In this document: positions 1-11,059 of the stretch, piece after piece | Layout: each line of letters opens with the position of its first letter | How positions within the stretch are numbered: the stretch's first letter is position 1 | From: Vreelandella sulfidaeris | GTDB lineage: Bacteria; Pseudomonadota; Gammaproteobacteria; Pseudomonadales; Halomonadaceae | DNA length: 64,000 nucleotides | Direction: 5' to 3' | Assembly (NCBI GenBank): GCA_007182875.1 | Contig: AP019514.1 | Span: 4,143,222 to 4,207,221 of the forward strand | The notes under the pieces: model-generated | The model's input: only the letters and a program-made list of their open reading frames with translations | What the model was told of the DNA's origin: nothing | Databases searched by the model: none | Translations under genes and position numbers: made by a program

Positions 1-2102
1 TAACGCTGGGTAAATTACGGATGCGTTTAATGATCCGTGCCAAGTGCACACGGCCTTTCACTGACAGTGTTAGATTGACGGTGGAAAGGTGGGCATCGCG
101 CTCTTCAATGCCAATCCGTTCGATATTAGCATCGGCATCGGTGACCAGCCCGGCAAGCTCGGCGACCAATCCTCGGCGGCTCTCAATTTCGATACGCAGC
201 GCCACCGGAAAATCTTCATCAATGGTGTCCGACCACTCAAGCGTGAAGAGTTTATCGGGATCGTTCTTATCAGTAACGTTCTTGCATTCGGCGCGGTGAA
301 CGACCAAGCCTTTGCCCACAGAAAGATGGCCCACCACAGGGTCGCCTGGCAGCGGATGACAGCAACGGGCAAAACTAATCACCATGCCTTCGCTACCACT
401 GATCACTACTGCCCGACTCCCCTCACCCGCATTTTGCTGTTCGTAATTGTCGCCGTGCGCGGCATCCACTAACCGACGCGCCACTACATGAGTCATGCGG
501 TTCCCTAAGCCCAGCGACTCTAACAGCGACTCTTCAGAGGAGACGTCCAACTGCTTAAAGGCACGTTTGAGTACACTCTCATCGAGTTCTTCCAGACTGG
601 TGTCGAACGGCGCTAACGCTTTATTGAGCAACCGCCGTCCCAGCATGACCGCTTCGGTCTGCTGCTGATGTTTAAGCGCATGACGGATCGCCGAGCGCGC
701 CTTCGCCGTAGTGACAAAGTTAAGCCAGGCGAGATTAGGTCGTGCGCCGGGAGCGGTGATAATTTCCAGCGTCTGACCACTCTCTAAACGCGTTGAGAGC
801 GGCGCCAAGTGGCGATCGATACGACATGCAATGCAGTTATTGCCGATATCCGTGTGCACGGTGTAGGCGAAGTCGATTACGGTAGCTCCCTGAGGAAGTT
901 CCATAATGTCGCCTTTGGGCGTAAACACGTAGATATCGTCGGGAAAAAGGTCATTTTTAACGTGTTCGATAAACTCTAACGAGTCGCCGGCATGGCGCTG
1001 CATTTCCAGTAGGCCCTTCACCCAGGCGCGAGCACGGGCATGGCTACCCTCGGCAATCGGATGAGAAGTTTGCCCCGCCTTATAAAGCCAGTGAGCGGCG
1101 ATGCCGTTATTGGCCATAGCCTCCATTTCGCGGGTGCGTATCTGTACTTCGATGGGCATACCGCGGGAACCGAACAACGTCGTATGCAGGCTCTGGTAGC
1201 CGTTAGCTTTAGGAATCGCGATATAGTCTTTAAAACGTCCCGGCACTGGCTTATAAAGGTTATGTACTACGCCCAGAATACGGTAACAACTGGCCACGTC
1301 TTCGGTGATGATGCGAAAACCAAACACATCCATAATTTCGGCAAAGGGCTTACGCTGGTCGCGCATCTTTTATAAATCGACAGCAAATGCTTTTGCCGCC
1401 CAATCACCGTGCCGTTAAGGGCATCATCATCCAGGCTTTTTTGCAGCGACGACTGGATTTCACGCATGGCACTGCGCCGGTGCCCTCGCGCTTTAGCAAC
1501 CGCACGCTTAATGCGCTCTGAACGCATCGGGTGAATCGCTTGAAAGGAGAGATCTTCGAGCTCAATGCGGATGGTGTTAATACCCAATCGACCGGCAATA
1601 CGCGCGTAAATTTCCAATGTTTCACGGGCGATGCGGCGCTTCTTATCTGGCCGCAGCGCACCCAGCGTGCGCATGTTATGCAGCCGATCGGCAAGCTTGA
1701 CGATAATGACGCGGATATCGCGCGACATCGCCAGCACCATCTTCTGGAAGTTTTCTGCCTGAGCAACGGCTTTATCTTCGAAGGTGATTTGGGTAAGTTT
1801 GGATACCCCATCTACCAGCTCGGCCACCGGTTTGCCGAACTGGGCCTCAAGGGCCTTTTGGAAACGCCGGTGTCTTCGATAACGTCATGCAGCATGGCAG
1901 CCATCAGGCTTTGATGATCCATGTGCATATTGGCAAGAATATTCGCTACCGCGAGCGGATGGGTAACGTAAGGCTCGCCGGAGCGCCGCCGCTGACCATC
2001 GTGGGCCTGCTCAGCGTAATAAAAGGCACGTTTGACCTGCTGGATTTCATCCGGTGGTAAATAGCCGCCGAGTCGATCGGCCAGGTCATCAATGGTAAAC
2101 AT
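1..2102 (-). CDS. spoT: SpoT, bifunctional (p)ppGpp hydrolase/synthetase (frameshifted, runs off the left edge)
   Basis: SpoT hydrolyses and weakly makes the alarmone (p)ppGpp. The N-terminal HD hydrolase domain shows YVTHPLAVA and HDVIEDT. The synthetase domain follows with YKPVPGRFKDYIAIPKANG; its RFKD is the RXKD form typical of hydrolase-competent SpoT/Rel rather than the EXDD form of RelA. Next come the TGS domain (YVFTPKGDIMELPQGAT), a conserved CCHPLPGDP stretch and a C-terminal ACT domain. About 700 residues are visible, close to E. coli SpoT at 702, so only the last few are cut off by the edge. The frame breaks near 1860 and 1370 and resumes without loss, which suggests base-calling errors. 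It is last in a gmk-rpoZ-spoT string. Identity is very secure. Confidence 0.95.
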
Positions 2103-2134
2103 CTACCGCGCCTCTATCGGTGTCGTAGTAAACG

Positions 2135-2392
2135 TTAGTCGTCGATATGAGTTGGTGCCATCGCGGGACGCGGACGGACAGCGGCTTCAACGGGCTCGTC
2201 CAGCACCGTATGATCAACCAAGCCTGCGGCAATTTCACGCAGTGCCATCACGGTGGGCTTGTCATTTTCCCACGGCAGTAGCGCATCACGAGACCCGCGC
2301 GCCAGCTGGCGAGCACGCTGAGTGGAAATCATCACCAGCTTGAAACGGTTTTCAACATTATCAAGACAATCTTCAACGGTTACGCGAGCCAT
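2135..2392 (-). CDS. rpoZ: RNA polymerase omega subunit
   Basis: Small 85-residue omega subunit, which helps fold and assemble the beta-prime subunit of RNA polymerase. The start [13 protein letters not shown] and the segment [16 protein letters not shown] are hallmarks of the family, followed by [13 protein letters not shown] and an acidic, proline-rich tail. The ATG is preceded by an AGGAAGG-type ribosome site. It is intact, unlike its neighbours. It sits between gmk and spoT on the same strand, the standard gammaproteobacterial order. Confidence 0.96.
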   Translation of the reverse strand: MARVTVEDCLDNVENRFKLVMISTQRARQLARGSRDALLPWENDKPTVMALREIAAGLVDHTVLDEPVEAAVRPRPAMAPTHIDD

Positions 2393-2508
2393 GGGAGCCT
2401 TCCTGTTATGACGGAACCGGGCCGACACCGTTATAAAAAAGCCAACGGCGCCGACCCAGCGAAAAACGCATTTAGAACTGTACTAAAAACACAGTAGAAC
2501 CGAATAGA

Positions 2509-3158
<650 letters not shown>

Positions 3159-3277
3159 TTAGCGACAATAAGCCATGAAAATAAGTAGAGCGACTGCAGC
3201 AGAGCAGCAAGGCTGCGCAGTATCGCACACCCATCGCGATGACTGTAGCGTTGGCGGTGACATACACGGAGGTAGAC

Positions 3278-3972
3278 ATGCGCAGTACGCTTTTTATTTT
3301 AGGCCTGATTGCATTGGGCGTAGCCCTACAAAAGGCATTATCGAGATTCCCCGCCACTGGGCGCCCTGGGCACCGCTGCACATTGATGACCCCATCACGC
3401 CGGTCACTCAACTCAAGCTAAACCGCTTGGCGGATGATCGTGCTGGCTGTTTAGCTGCGTTAGATACGGTTCCCGGAGGTGAACTGCATTACACACCATT
3501 GGCGGATTACTCACCTACGGCAAGCTGCCCGCTGTCCAACATCGTGCGCATGCAGTCTAGTGGCGTTGCATTTAATCAAAGTTTTGTAGCGTCCTGCCCT
3601 ATGGCGCTGGCATGGGTAATGTATGAGCGGCACGCATTACAGCCTGCTGCAGAGGAAATAATGGGCAGCCGAGTGAGCCAGGTCAACCATGTGGGCAGCT
3701 TTGCCTGCCGCAATGTCTATGGCCGTGAAACCGGTAGGCGTAGCGAACACGCCACCGCCGAAGCGCTGGATGTTGTGGGGTTTGTGTTTGAAAACAGCCA
3801 GCGCGTTACCCTGATCAATCACTGGGATGATGAAGGCGAAACGGGAGAGTTTTTACGAGCCGCGCGTGATGGTGCCTGCAATACCTTTGGCAATGTATTG
3901 GGGCCGGATTACAACGCCGCGCATGCAGACCACTTCCACATGGGCATGCGCGGGTTTCGGCTATGTCGTTAA
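3278..3972 (+). CDS. Exported extensin-like C-terminal domain protein (one frameshift)
   Basis: The preferred ATG has a GGAGG site six bases upstream and gives a short hydrophobic N-terminus (MRSTLFILGLIALGVAL) that looks like a signal anchor. After a break near 3333 the protein continues with an extensin-like C-terminal domain (Pfam family of that name; the fold resembles zinc DD-peptidases). Family features visible are CPLSNIVR, GSFACRNVYG, RRSEHATAEALDVVGF, ACNTFGNVLGPDYN and HADHFHM; the SEHA...D and H..H residues could bind metal. A cell-wall or periplasmic peptidase role is plausible but unproven for most members. It is divergent from gmk. Confidence 0.8.
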
Positions 3973-3990
3973 CGAATCAACCAGCACTAC

Positions 3991-4242
3991 TTAGTCGAGG
4001 CTAACATCGTCTTCATCCGTGGCGGCGCCTGTGGCAGCACCTACACCACCACCAATAACGGCACCTTGGGTTACGCTACCGCCAGTTGCCGCGGCAGCAC
4101 CCGCGCCGACGGCAGCGCCAACACCGGCACCGCTAGCAGTACGTTCACCTGTCGTTGAGCCGCAGCCCGACAAACCGACGGTTAGCGCCACCAACGCGCC
4201 TAGAGTCACTATACGTGTCGTTTTGAATAAATGAGTTTGCAT
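3991..4242 (-). CDS. Small glycine-zipper lipoprotein
   Basis: An 83-residue exported protein. The N-terminus (MQTHLFKTTRIVTLG, then ALVALTVGLSGC) is a lipoprotein signal with lipobox LSGC, so the mature part would be anchored at Cys near residue 30. The mature chain is glycine and alanine rich with GAGVGAAVGAGAAAATGG and GGGVGAATGAAT repeats, a glycine-zipper pattern seen in SlyB/OmpA-associated envelope proteins. It ends in an acidic DEDDVSLD tail. The start with GGAG directly upstream is preferred over one 12 bases earlier. Function unknown. Confidence 0.8.
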   Translation of the reverse strand: MQTHLFKTTRIVTLGALVALTVGLSGCGSTTGERTASGAGVGAAVGAGAAAATGGSVTQGAVIGGGVGAATGAATDEDDVSLD

Positions 4243-4333
4243 GATCATCTCCATATGGGTTGCAACCCTTACACACTAGAAAGAATTTGACGTAATTGCC
4301 ACGTTAATTATCACTGTTCGATAACTAAAAAAG

Positions 4334-5542
4334 CTAAGCACGCTGTGCCACGGCGCTGTAAGTGCGCTTTTCCAGCCAGCGCCCAGCCGCAAAAATCACC
4401 AACCCACAGAGCGCTAAGCCAGCACCGACTAACCCCGTACTCGACCAACTAAAACCAGCGCTGATCGCCAGCCCCGCCAACCACGCGCCTAAAGCATTCG
4501 CTCCGTTAAAGGCCGCATGATTGAGCGAGGCCGCCATGGTTTGGGCATCTTCGGCCACATCCATCAAACGTGTTTGCAATGAGGGCGCCAACGCTATGCT
4601 GGTCCCCACTAAGCCGACAAACAAAAGCCCCGTCCAAACGTTATTCGCGGCAAAGTAAAACAGCCCTTGAATCACCCCGCACCACAGCAGAATAATCGGA
4701 ATGGCGCGCATCAAATTTTTATCCGCCATGCGCCCGCCGATTAAGTTACCGGCGATAGAACCCAAGCCAAAAATCACCAACACCAGCGGCCCCAGCGCCT
4801 CACTCATGCCTGCCTGCAGGGTTAACGTTGGCATCACATAGCTAAAAATAGCAAACATCCCGCCGCAGCCGATGCAGGCGAGTGCCAACGTGACCAATAC
4901 CCGCTGTTTAAGCAGCGCGGACAGCTCACGCACGGGGCTGGCTAGCGTATCCACAGGCTGGATCGGCACATAAAACCTGATCAATAGCGCGGTGAGCAGC
5001 GCAATGCCCCGACCCCACAAACGCAATCTGCCAGCCAAACAGATTGCCGGTCCAGGTCCCCAGCGGTGCTCCTATCAGAATCGCCACCGTTAAGCCCATC
5101 ATCACTCGGGAGATAGCCCGTGCCCGCTGGTCGACCGGCACCGCTCCCGCCGCCACCAACGCTGCAATGCCAAAATAAGCCCCATGAGGTAAGCCCGCCA
5201 GAAAACGCAGGCCCACGAATGACCAAAAACCCGGTGCAATGGCACTGGCAATATTGCCTACCGCAAACACCAACATCAGCACAATTAATAGCAACCGCCT
5301 GGGTGCTCGCGCGGCCAGCGCTGAAATCAATGGCGCCCCTACCACCACGCCCAAGGCGTAACTACTAATGGCATAACCCACCTGGGGTACTGTCACGGCT
5401 AAATCACCCGCCACGCGGTTCATCAACCCATAATGACAAACTCGCTAGTGCCAATCCCAAAGCCACCCAGCGCCAACACAAACTCTGCCAAACGCGGGTT
5501 ACGCGCCAGCCCTTGGGACGACGAAGCTGTCGAATTCTGCAT
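4334..5542 (-). CDS. MFS transporter, DHA1/AraJ-like exporter (two frameshifts)
   Basis: Twelve-helix major facilitator exporter resembling the arabinose-efflux/chloramphenicol-resistance group. Early sequence FVLALGGFGIGTSEFVIMGL is typical of AraJ/YdhP proteins; RFLAGLPHGAYFG and APLGTWTGNLFGWQ are the motif A and C regions. The second half (GGMFAIFSYVMPTL, GGRMADKNLM) aligns with the C-terminal six helices. The ATG has AGGAGAT upstream. The frame breaks near 5432 and 5012 and resumes directly; corrected length is about 400 residues. Substrate cannot be read from the sequence. Confidence 0.85.
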
Positions 5543-5774
5543 GCTTATCTCCTTGGGATACCGTACTTGTGGGTATCTCGCTTAGCGCTAAATGATCGCA
5601 GGATTAGACGAAAGTAGAAACACGCTGCGTTTAAAAAGTTAGCAAGCGAAATGCATAGGACCCCTAAACCAAGTACCTGGCCGTCATTGAGCTTTCTCAA
5701 CGAGTCTGGGCACAATGCTCACTTAATATGCGGCTCACTTAACACACTGTTTAACAAACCAGCACGAGGTCGCC

Positions 5775-6386
5775 ATGACGCCCGAAACAATCGAACAGGC
5801 CATGCTGGCGTTAGCCGAGGCCGACCCAGATATCGCCCGCGCTCTGCCGCTGGTGGGCGCCCCCTCGCCACGCGAACGCGACAGAGGCTTCTCTACCTTC
5901 TTCTCCACTATCGTTAGCCAGCAGATATCTACCGAAGCCGCCCGCGCCATTATGGGCCGCGTCAATACGCTGCTACCGGAATTGCATGCCAAAGCGGTCA
6001 TGGAAGTGGAAAGCCAAGCGCTGCGCGATGCGGGGCTTTCCTGGCGCAAGATTGAGTACGCCAAAGGGCTTGCAGAGGCGGAGCTTGCTGGCACCTTTAG
6101 CGCCGATGGGCTTGAGCACCTTAGCGATGAGGAAGTGATAACGGCGATTACCGCGCTGCGCGGCTTTGGTCGCTGGAGCGCCGAAATCTATCTGATGTTT
6201 TCGCTCAAGCGCCCGGATGTCTTCCCCGCGGATGACCTTGCCCTGCGAGTAGCGCTGGGCCGCCTAAAAGGCATGGACCACAAACCCACGCCCAAACAGG
6301 CGCGCCAGCTAGTCGAACACTGGGCGCCCTGGCGCAGCGTGGGTTCGCTGTTTCTTTGGCATTATTACCGCGGCGAGCCGCTTTAA
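5775..6386 (+). CDS. DNA-3-methyladenine glycosylase, AlkA/HhH-GPD family
   Basis: Base-excision repair glycosylase that removes alkylated purines. Family marks are STIVSQQISTEAA near residue 45, the helix-hairpin-helix ITALRGFGRWSAEIYLMF near 120 and the catalytic aspartate in FPADDLALR near 150. At 203 residues it is the short form lacking the N-terminal domain of E. coli AlkA, like yeast Mag1-type enzymes. It is intact and divergent from the MFS gene, with about 230 bases between them carrying both promoters. Confidence 0.9.
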   Translation: MTPETIEQAMLALAEADPDIARALPLVGAPSPRERDRGFSTFFSTIVSQQISTEAARAIMGRVNTLLPELHAKAVMEVESQALRDAGLSWRKIEYAKGLAEAELAGTFSADGLEHLSDEEVITAITALRGFGRWSAEIYLMFSLKRPDVFPADDLALRVALGRLKGMDHKPTPKQARQLVEHWAPWRSVGSLFLWHYYRGEPL

Positions 6387-6389
6387 ATA

Positions 6390-7264
6390 TTAAGCATCCA
6401 GCCCGCCGAATTTGCCGTTCTGATAATCGTCGACCGCCTGAACGATCTCTTCGCGGGTATTCATCACGAAAGGGCCATGTGAGTAGAGAGGCTCATCGAT
6501 CACATCGCCGTGGCCAAACAGTAGACAAGCGTCGCTGCTGGCTTCGATCAGTAGGCAATCGCCGTCGCGATCCACTTCAATGAGATGGTGAGGCTGAACT
6601 GGCTCTCCGCTCACTTCGACATCACCCTTTACAACGTAAAGAAACACCTGCCGCCCTGGGGCAATGGGTAATCGCTCATGTGCACCGGCAGACAGCTGCA
6701 GCGTCGACATGAAGACGCCGGTTAATGACTCGATAGGGCCGGCGCGATCCTGCCACTCACCGGCAACCAGGTTCAGCGTACTGCCGCCAGGTAACGTAAT
6801 GGCGGGTATGTCCGCCTGCTGCAGCCCACATAGCGCGGCTCGCTCATTTTCAGATTCGCTGGCAGGTTGACCCACAGCTGCAGAATTTCCAGCGGGCCAC
6901 CTTCGCGCAGAAACTCGGGCGGCGAGATTTCCGCATGCACAATGCCACTACCCGCGGTCATCCACTGCACGCCGCCCGCATGGATCACACTTTGATGGCT
7001 GGCGCTGTCCGCATGCGCCAGCGAACCTTCCAGTATAAAAGTGACCGTTTCAAACCCGCGGTGCGGATGCGGGCCAAACGGCAATCCACGGTTATTGGCC
7101 GGGTACGTCTGTGGGCCGTGATGATTCAAAAACAGAAATGGATCGAGCTGCTCTAACTGCGGTCCCGGCAGCGGCCGCCGGGTGACTAAATCGCCAATAT
7201 CATCGCGCTTGGCTGGATGCTGGGCGATCACGCGGCGCACGGTTGGGTTAGTATCTGATGACAT
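6390..7264 (-). CDS. Pirin family protein, two cupin domains (one frameshift)
   Basis: Pirins are bicupin proteins of uncertain physiological role; some oxidise quercetin and some bind metabolic enzymes. The N-terminal cupin carries the metal ligands in GPHPHRGFETVTFILEG, then GGVQWMTAGSGIVHAE, which is the strongest family signature. The C-terminal cupin (LPIAPGRQVFLYVVKGDVEV) follows after a break near 6830. The protein ends NGKFGGLDA. Corrected length is about 290 residues, normal for pirins. It converges on the glycosylase gene with only a few bases between stops. Confidence 0.9.
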
Positions 7265-7376
7265 TACTCACTCCTTATCAATACCCCCAGCGTAAAACCT
7301 ACAGCGGCAGATGAGGAGCGAATAATTTGCCTCGTTTCGTTGCAGGAAATTGTTATTAACAAGCTGAGCGGTTTCC

Positions 7377-8417
7377 TCAAAACTCGGTCACCACCGTCAC
7401 CCCCGCTCCTGCGAACTTATCCATATTCATCAGCGCATCGATCGACTGCTCGAGCGTGATGCATTTGCCGATCAGCTTTTCCGGCGCCAGCTTTCCCGAC
7501 TCGATCATCGCCAGCATGGCGTCGTAACGATGCGCCTGCATGCCATGGCTACCCAGTATCTCAAGCTCATTGGCGATCACCTTGCTCATGGGAATGGCGG
7601 GCGTGCTGTTCTCGGCCAACATCAACCCGACCTGAACATGCTTGCCACGTTTACGCAGGTTGCTGATGGAGTTAAAGCAGGTCATTGGATGGCCTAGCGC
7701 ATCCAGCGATACATGAGCGCCTCCCCGGGTTATCTCCACCACCGCTTCGACCACATTGGTTACCTTAGCGGCATTCACGGTGACAGTGGCGCCCAATTGG
7801 CGGGCCAACTTAAGCGCCTCTTCCGAAATATCGATAGCGACCACGTTGGCGCCAATCGCATTGGCAATCATCACAGCAGAAAGCCCAACACCGCCACAGC
7901 CGTGAACCGCCACCCACTGGCCTGGCGCTGTGTTGCCCTGATCTACCACTGCCCGAAATGAAGTGACGAACCGGCAACCCAAACTCGCCGCCGTCGCAAA
8001 ATCCAGTGTTTCAGGAAGCGCGACCAAATTGACGTCGGCGTAGTGAATGCCTACATACTCGGCAAAGGAGCCCCAGTGGGTAAAGCCGGGCTGAAACTGG
8101 CTATCGCACACCTGATGATTGCCCGAGTAGCACTCAGGGCAAGTACCGCACCCGCCCACGAAGGGCACCGTGACGCGGTCGCCAATGCGCCACTTTTGAC
8201 GTCTTTACCCACGGCTTCCACAACGCCAGCAAGCTCATGCCCCGGCACATGGGGAAGCTGGATATCGGTGTCATGCCCTACCCAGCCGTGCCAATCGCTG
8301 CGGCAAACGCCGTTCGCCCTGACGTTCACCACCACGCCATGCGGCTCAGGGGGTGGGGTCAGGCAGTTGTTGAATGGTCGGCGGGGCGGAAAATTGCTCA
8401 AAAACAACGGCTTTCAT
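7377..8417 (-). CDS. Zinc-dependent alcohol dehydrogenase family protein (two frameshifts)
   Basis: Medium-chain dehydrogenase. Catalytic-zinc ligands appear in [11 protein letters not shown] and [10 protein letters not shown]; the structural-zinc lobe is [15 protein letters not shown]. The NAD(P)-binding Rossmann turn is [15 protein letters not shown]. Start [10 protein letters not shown] is typical. The frame breaks near 8347, in a C run, and near 8195, just before [14 protein letters not shown]. Corrected length is about 345 residues. The closest family type is the AdhP/zinc alcohol dehydrogenase group; the substrate is not determined. Confidence 0.88.
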
Positions 8418-8477
8418 AACGAATCCCTAACCTAAATCTTTTTTACTTTATAACGGCTCCTGTGGAGAAGACGCAAA

Positions 8478-9054
8478 TTACTGGCCGCTAATGCGTACTC
8501 GCCCCACGACCCGAAACGAATCATCCGTTGGACGCACCACGATCATCTCACCCGAGCCAACGCCGCCGCCAATCAACGCGGTGATATTGACCTGATGAGT
8601 GACCAACAACAAATTGCCCGACCCCTGCCAGGCAGCGATCTGCTCTTGAGCCGTTTGGGTGATGAACTCCTGATCTCCGCGCCCACGAAAGAACGAATCC
8701 AGCCAGGGAGTAAGCGTTACAGGCCCCAGCGCCATCAACTCAGCGGTATCCAGCGCCCGGCACCAGCGCGACGAATACACCGCCGCAATGGGAATATCTC
8801 GCTCACGAAACGCGCGGCCAGCGGCTTCAGCCTGATTACGGCCAGCCGTTGAGAGATTGCGCTGGGTATCGCAGCGGTCACGCTCAAACCCTGGCGGGTC
8901 ACCAATGCCAGGGGGCCAGGGAGTGGCGCATGAGAATCACCAAGCCGCCTTCCTTAAGCGCCTGCCAGGTAGCGTCGTTTGCTTGGGCGCTGATAGGTAG
9001 CGCACCCAGCACACAGAGCAGTAGGATTAAGGTGAGATGGCGTGGGGTGGGCAT
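8478..9054 (-). CDS. Exported histidine phosphatase family protein (one frameshift)
   Basis: The N-terminus has a signal peptide (TLILLLCVLGALPISAQA). The mature part starts a phosphoglycerate-mutase-like fold with LVILMRHSLAPG, where RH carries the phosphorylated histidine, then RCDTQRNLSTAGRNQAEA, YSSRWCRALDTA and LLVTHQVNITALIG with the second catalytic histidine. One extra C in a C run near 8910 breaks the frame immediately after RHS. About 190 residues. It resembles the small periplasmic histidine phosphatases; substrate unknown. Confidence 0.82.
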
Positions 9055-9174
9055 AGGTTGAAGTTCTCCATCGATGGCAAACAAGAACCGCTCTAGCCCC
9101 GTTCGCTGGTTGTCTGGGCAAGAACTTTGATGTCACCAACTTGCGTAATATGCGCCACTTTTACCAGAGCTTTC

Positions 9175-9203
9175 CAAAACGGAACGCAGTGCGTACCGTT
9201 TTG
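9175..9203. repeat. 29-nt near-perfect palindrome (hairpin)
   Basis: Arms CAAAACGGAACGCA and TGCGTACCGTTTTG pair with one mismatch around a single central base, in the gap between the divergent phosphatase and hipBA genes. No T run follows, so it is a weak terminator candidate. It could be a repeat-element or an operator. Confidence 0.6.
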
Positions 9204-9302
9204 AGTTGAGCACTATCGCACCCTACTGCGGGTGAAGAATACCCAAGCCCGCGACTGGTATTTAAAAGAAACTATCAATTAAAGCTTGAGAGTCTTTAAC
9301 TA

Positions 9303-9345
9303 GGACTATATTCCCACAATCATGTAAAAGATGGGAACATAGTCC
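9303..9345. promoter_or_regulatory. Upstream operator palindrome O1 of hipBA
   Basis: Inverted repeat with arms GGACTATATTCCCA and TGGGAACATAGTCC separated by 15 bases. The right arm differs from a perfect complement at one base. HipB-type antitoxins bind palindromes ahead of their own operon, so this is probably an autoregulatory site; that role is inferred. Confidence 0.65.
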
Positions 9346-9382
9346 TTTTTCTTAGTGCGACGATTTGAATTTTTTTAAAGTT

Positions 9383-9425
9383 GGACTATATTCCCACTAT
9401 GTTTTTAAAAATGGGAATATAGTCC
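9383..9425. promoter_or_regulatory. Downstream operator palindrome O2 of hipBA
   Basis: Perfect inverted repeat, arms GGACTATATTCCCA and TGGGAATATAGTCC separated by 15 bases, exactly 80 bases after the first copy. It ends 17 bases before the inferred hipB start, so a bound repressor would cover the promoter or ribosome site. Confidence 0.7.
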
Positions 9426-9441
9426 CTTTAATGGTAATCGT

Positions 9442-9748
9442 ATGGCAAAGCGAAACTTACACAGCGTGCTGTTTCCAAAGCAGCGCAAAATTCTCACTCA
9501 TTTTGGTGAGGGATTTGTTGCTAACAATGAAGCGACGAGGGTTGACCAAAAAAATGCTCTGCGAGCGAACAGGCTTTGATCATAAAACCGTGAACAAGGT
9601 GTTTGCTGGCGATCCTGGTGTGGCAATTGGTGCCTATTTGAAAATCATGGCTGTGTTGGGTATGGAAAGTAACTTCTCTGAAGTGGCCGCACATGACGAA
9701 TTAGGTATCAAACTGCAAAACATCAAACTTCTGGAAGGTTCAAAATGA
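9442..9748 (+). CDS. hipB: HipB-like antitoxin, XRE-type HTH (one frameshift)
   Basis: Proposed DNA-binding antitoxin of the HipBA pair. From the ATG the chain reads MAKRNLHSVLFPKQRKILTHFGE; after a probable one-base insertion near 9512 it continues LLLTMKRRGLTKKMLCERTG, then FDHKTVNKVFAGDPGVAIGA. The part KKMLCERTGFDHKTVNKVF is a helix-turn-helix. Corrected length is about 102 residues, near the usual 70-100 for HipB. Its stop overlaps the next start as ATGA, indicating translational coupling with hipA. Two palindromes lie just upstream. An alternative upstream start in the second frame gives an unlikely N-terminus. Confidence 0.7.
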
Positions 9749-10993
9749 GCCGTGAGTTGGTAGAGGTTTATGCGGATTGGTATCCCATTGAGCAACCACT
9801 ATTAATTGGTCAATTGGCTTTATAGTGACTCAAGCCGTGGCGGCGTATTTAGTTTTGCCTATGACAACGCTTTTTAAAATCCCGCTACAGTTTGCAAATT
9901 GACCCCTTGCTGACTCTGCATGCAGGTGAGTTTCACAATGACGAAGCCGATAAAAACTTTCGTGCCTTTTTAGATTCATCGCCAGATCGCTGGGGGCGTA
10001 TTTTGATGCAGCGCAGGGCGGCTATCGAAAATCGCAAAGGTATTCGGCCGAGTAATCGATTAACGGAGCTCGATTATTTGCTTGGGGTACATGATTCCTA
10101 TCGCATGGGCGGAATTCGCTTTAAAAGACCAGACTCACCTCATTTTCTTGATAACAATGCCGAATTTTCGGCGCCCCCATGGCAGCGCTTCGCGAGTTAG
10201 AGCATGCCGCCATCCAAATTGAAAAGACGATAACATCAACAGTGATGAATACTATCGGTGGTTGAAAATGTTGATTTCTCCCGGCTCATCTTTGGGCGGT
10301 GCAAGACCAAAAGCTTGTGTTACTGACGAGCAAAATCACCTTTGGATAGCTAAATTCCCAAATTTAAATGACACCTGCGATATCGGCGCGTGGGAGATGG
10401 TGTGTTATGAGCTCGCTTTAACAGCCGGTATTGAGATGTTTCCAAGCGAGATCCGAAAATTCTCGACTCAGCACCATACCTTTTGACCAAGCGCTTTGAC
10501 CGGAGGGGTGACAAACGCCTACATTTTTCATCCGCAATGACGCAGCTCCAGTACTACGATGGTGAGCATTCGCACGGTGCTAGTTATCTTGAAATCGCAG
10601 AGTTTCTCTCTAATCAGGGCGCACAAACAAAAGCTGATCTTGTCCAATTATGGCGACGGATTGTGTTTAACATTGCGGTGTCGAACACAGATGACCACTT
10701 GCGTAATCACGGCTTTCTGTTAACCGATAAAGGCTGGAAGCTATCACCTGCTTACGATTTAAACCCTATTGTGGGAAAGCAAGGCCTTCACCTGAATATT
10801 ACCGATACAGACAACGCGCTCGACTACCAGCTAGCCTTTGAAGTGCAAGATTTCTTCAGGCTGACTGAAACCGAGGCAATGCAAATTTACGATGAGGGTT
10901 TTAAATGCCGTGAACCAGTGGCCATTGGTTGCACAGCGATTAGGCATCAGCCGAGCAGAGCAAACCATGAAGCAAGAGGCCTTTAATGTTTGA
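9745..10993 (+). CDS. hipA: HipA-like serine/threonine kinase toxin (several frameshifts)
   Basis: HipA toxins phosphorylate a tRNA synthetase (GltX in E. coli) and induce persistence. Pieced across frames, the N-subdomain reads SRELVEVYADWYPIEQPLLIG, LLTLHAGEFH and SSPDRWGRILMQRR. The kinase core has the P-loop-like SLGGARPKACV, the nucleotide-binding lysine in LWIAKFPNLND, LLTKRFDR, the catalytic VSNTDDHLRNHGFL and the metal-binding LSPAYDLNP. All active-site motifs are present, so the gene is probably functional once breaks near 9823, 9870, 10180, 10475 and 10900 are corrected. It would be about 415 residues. The higher A+T than in flanking genes suggests acquisition by transfer. Confidence 0.82.
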
Positions 10994-11059
10994 TAGGCGT
11001 CGTGAGCAAAAATACCTGACATAGTGATCCTGACCGATCACCACTCTACTTAGCCGCCG

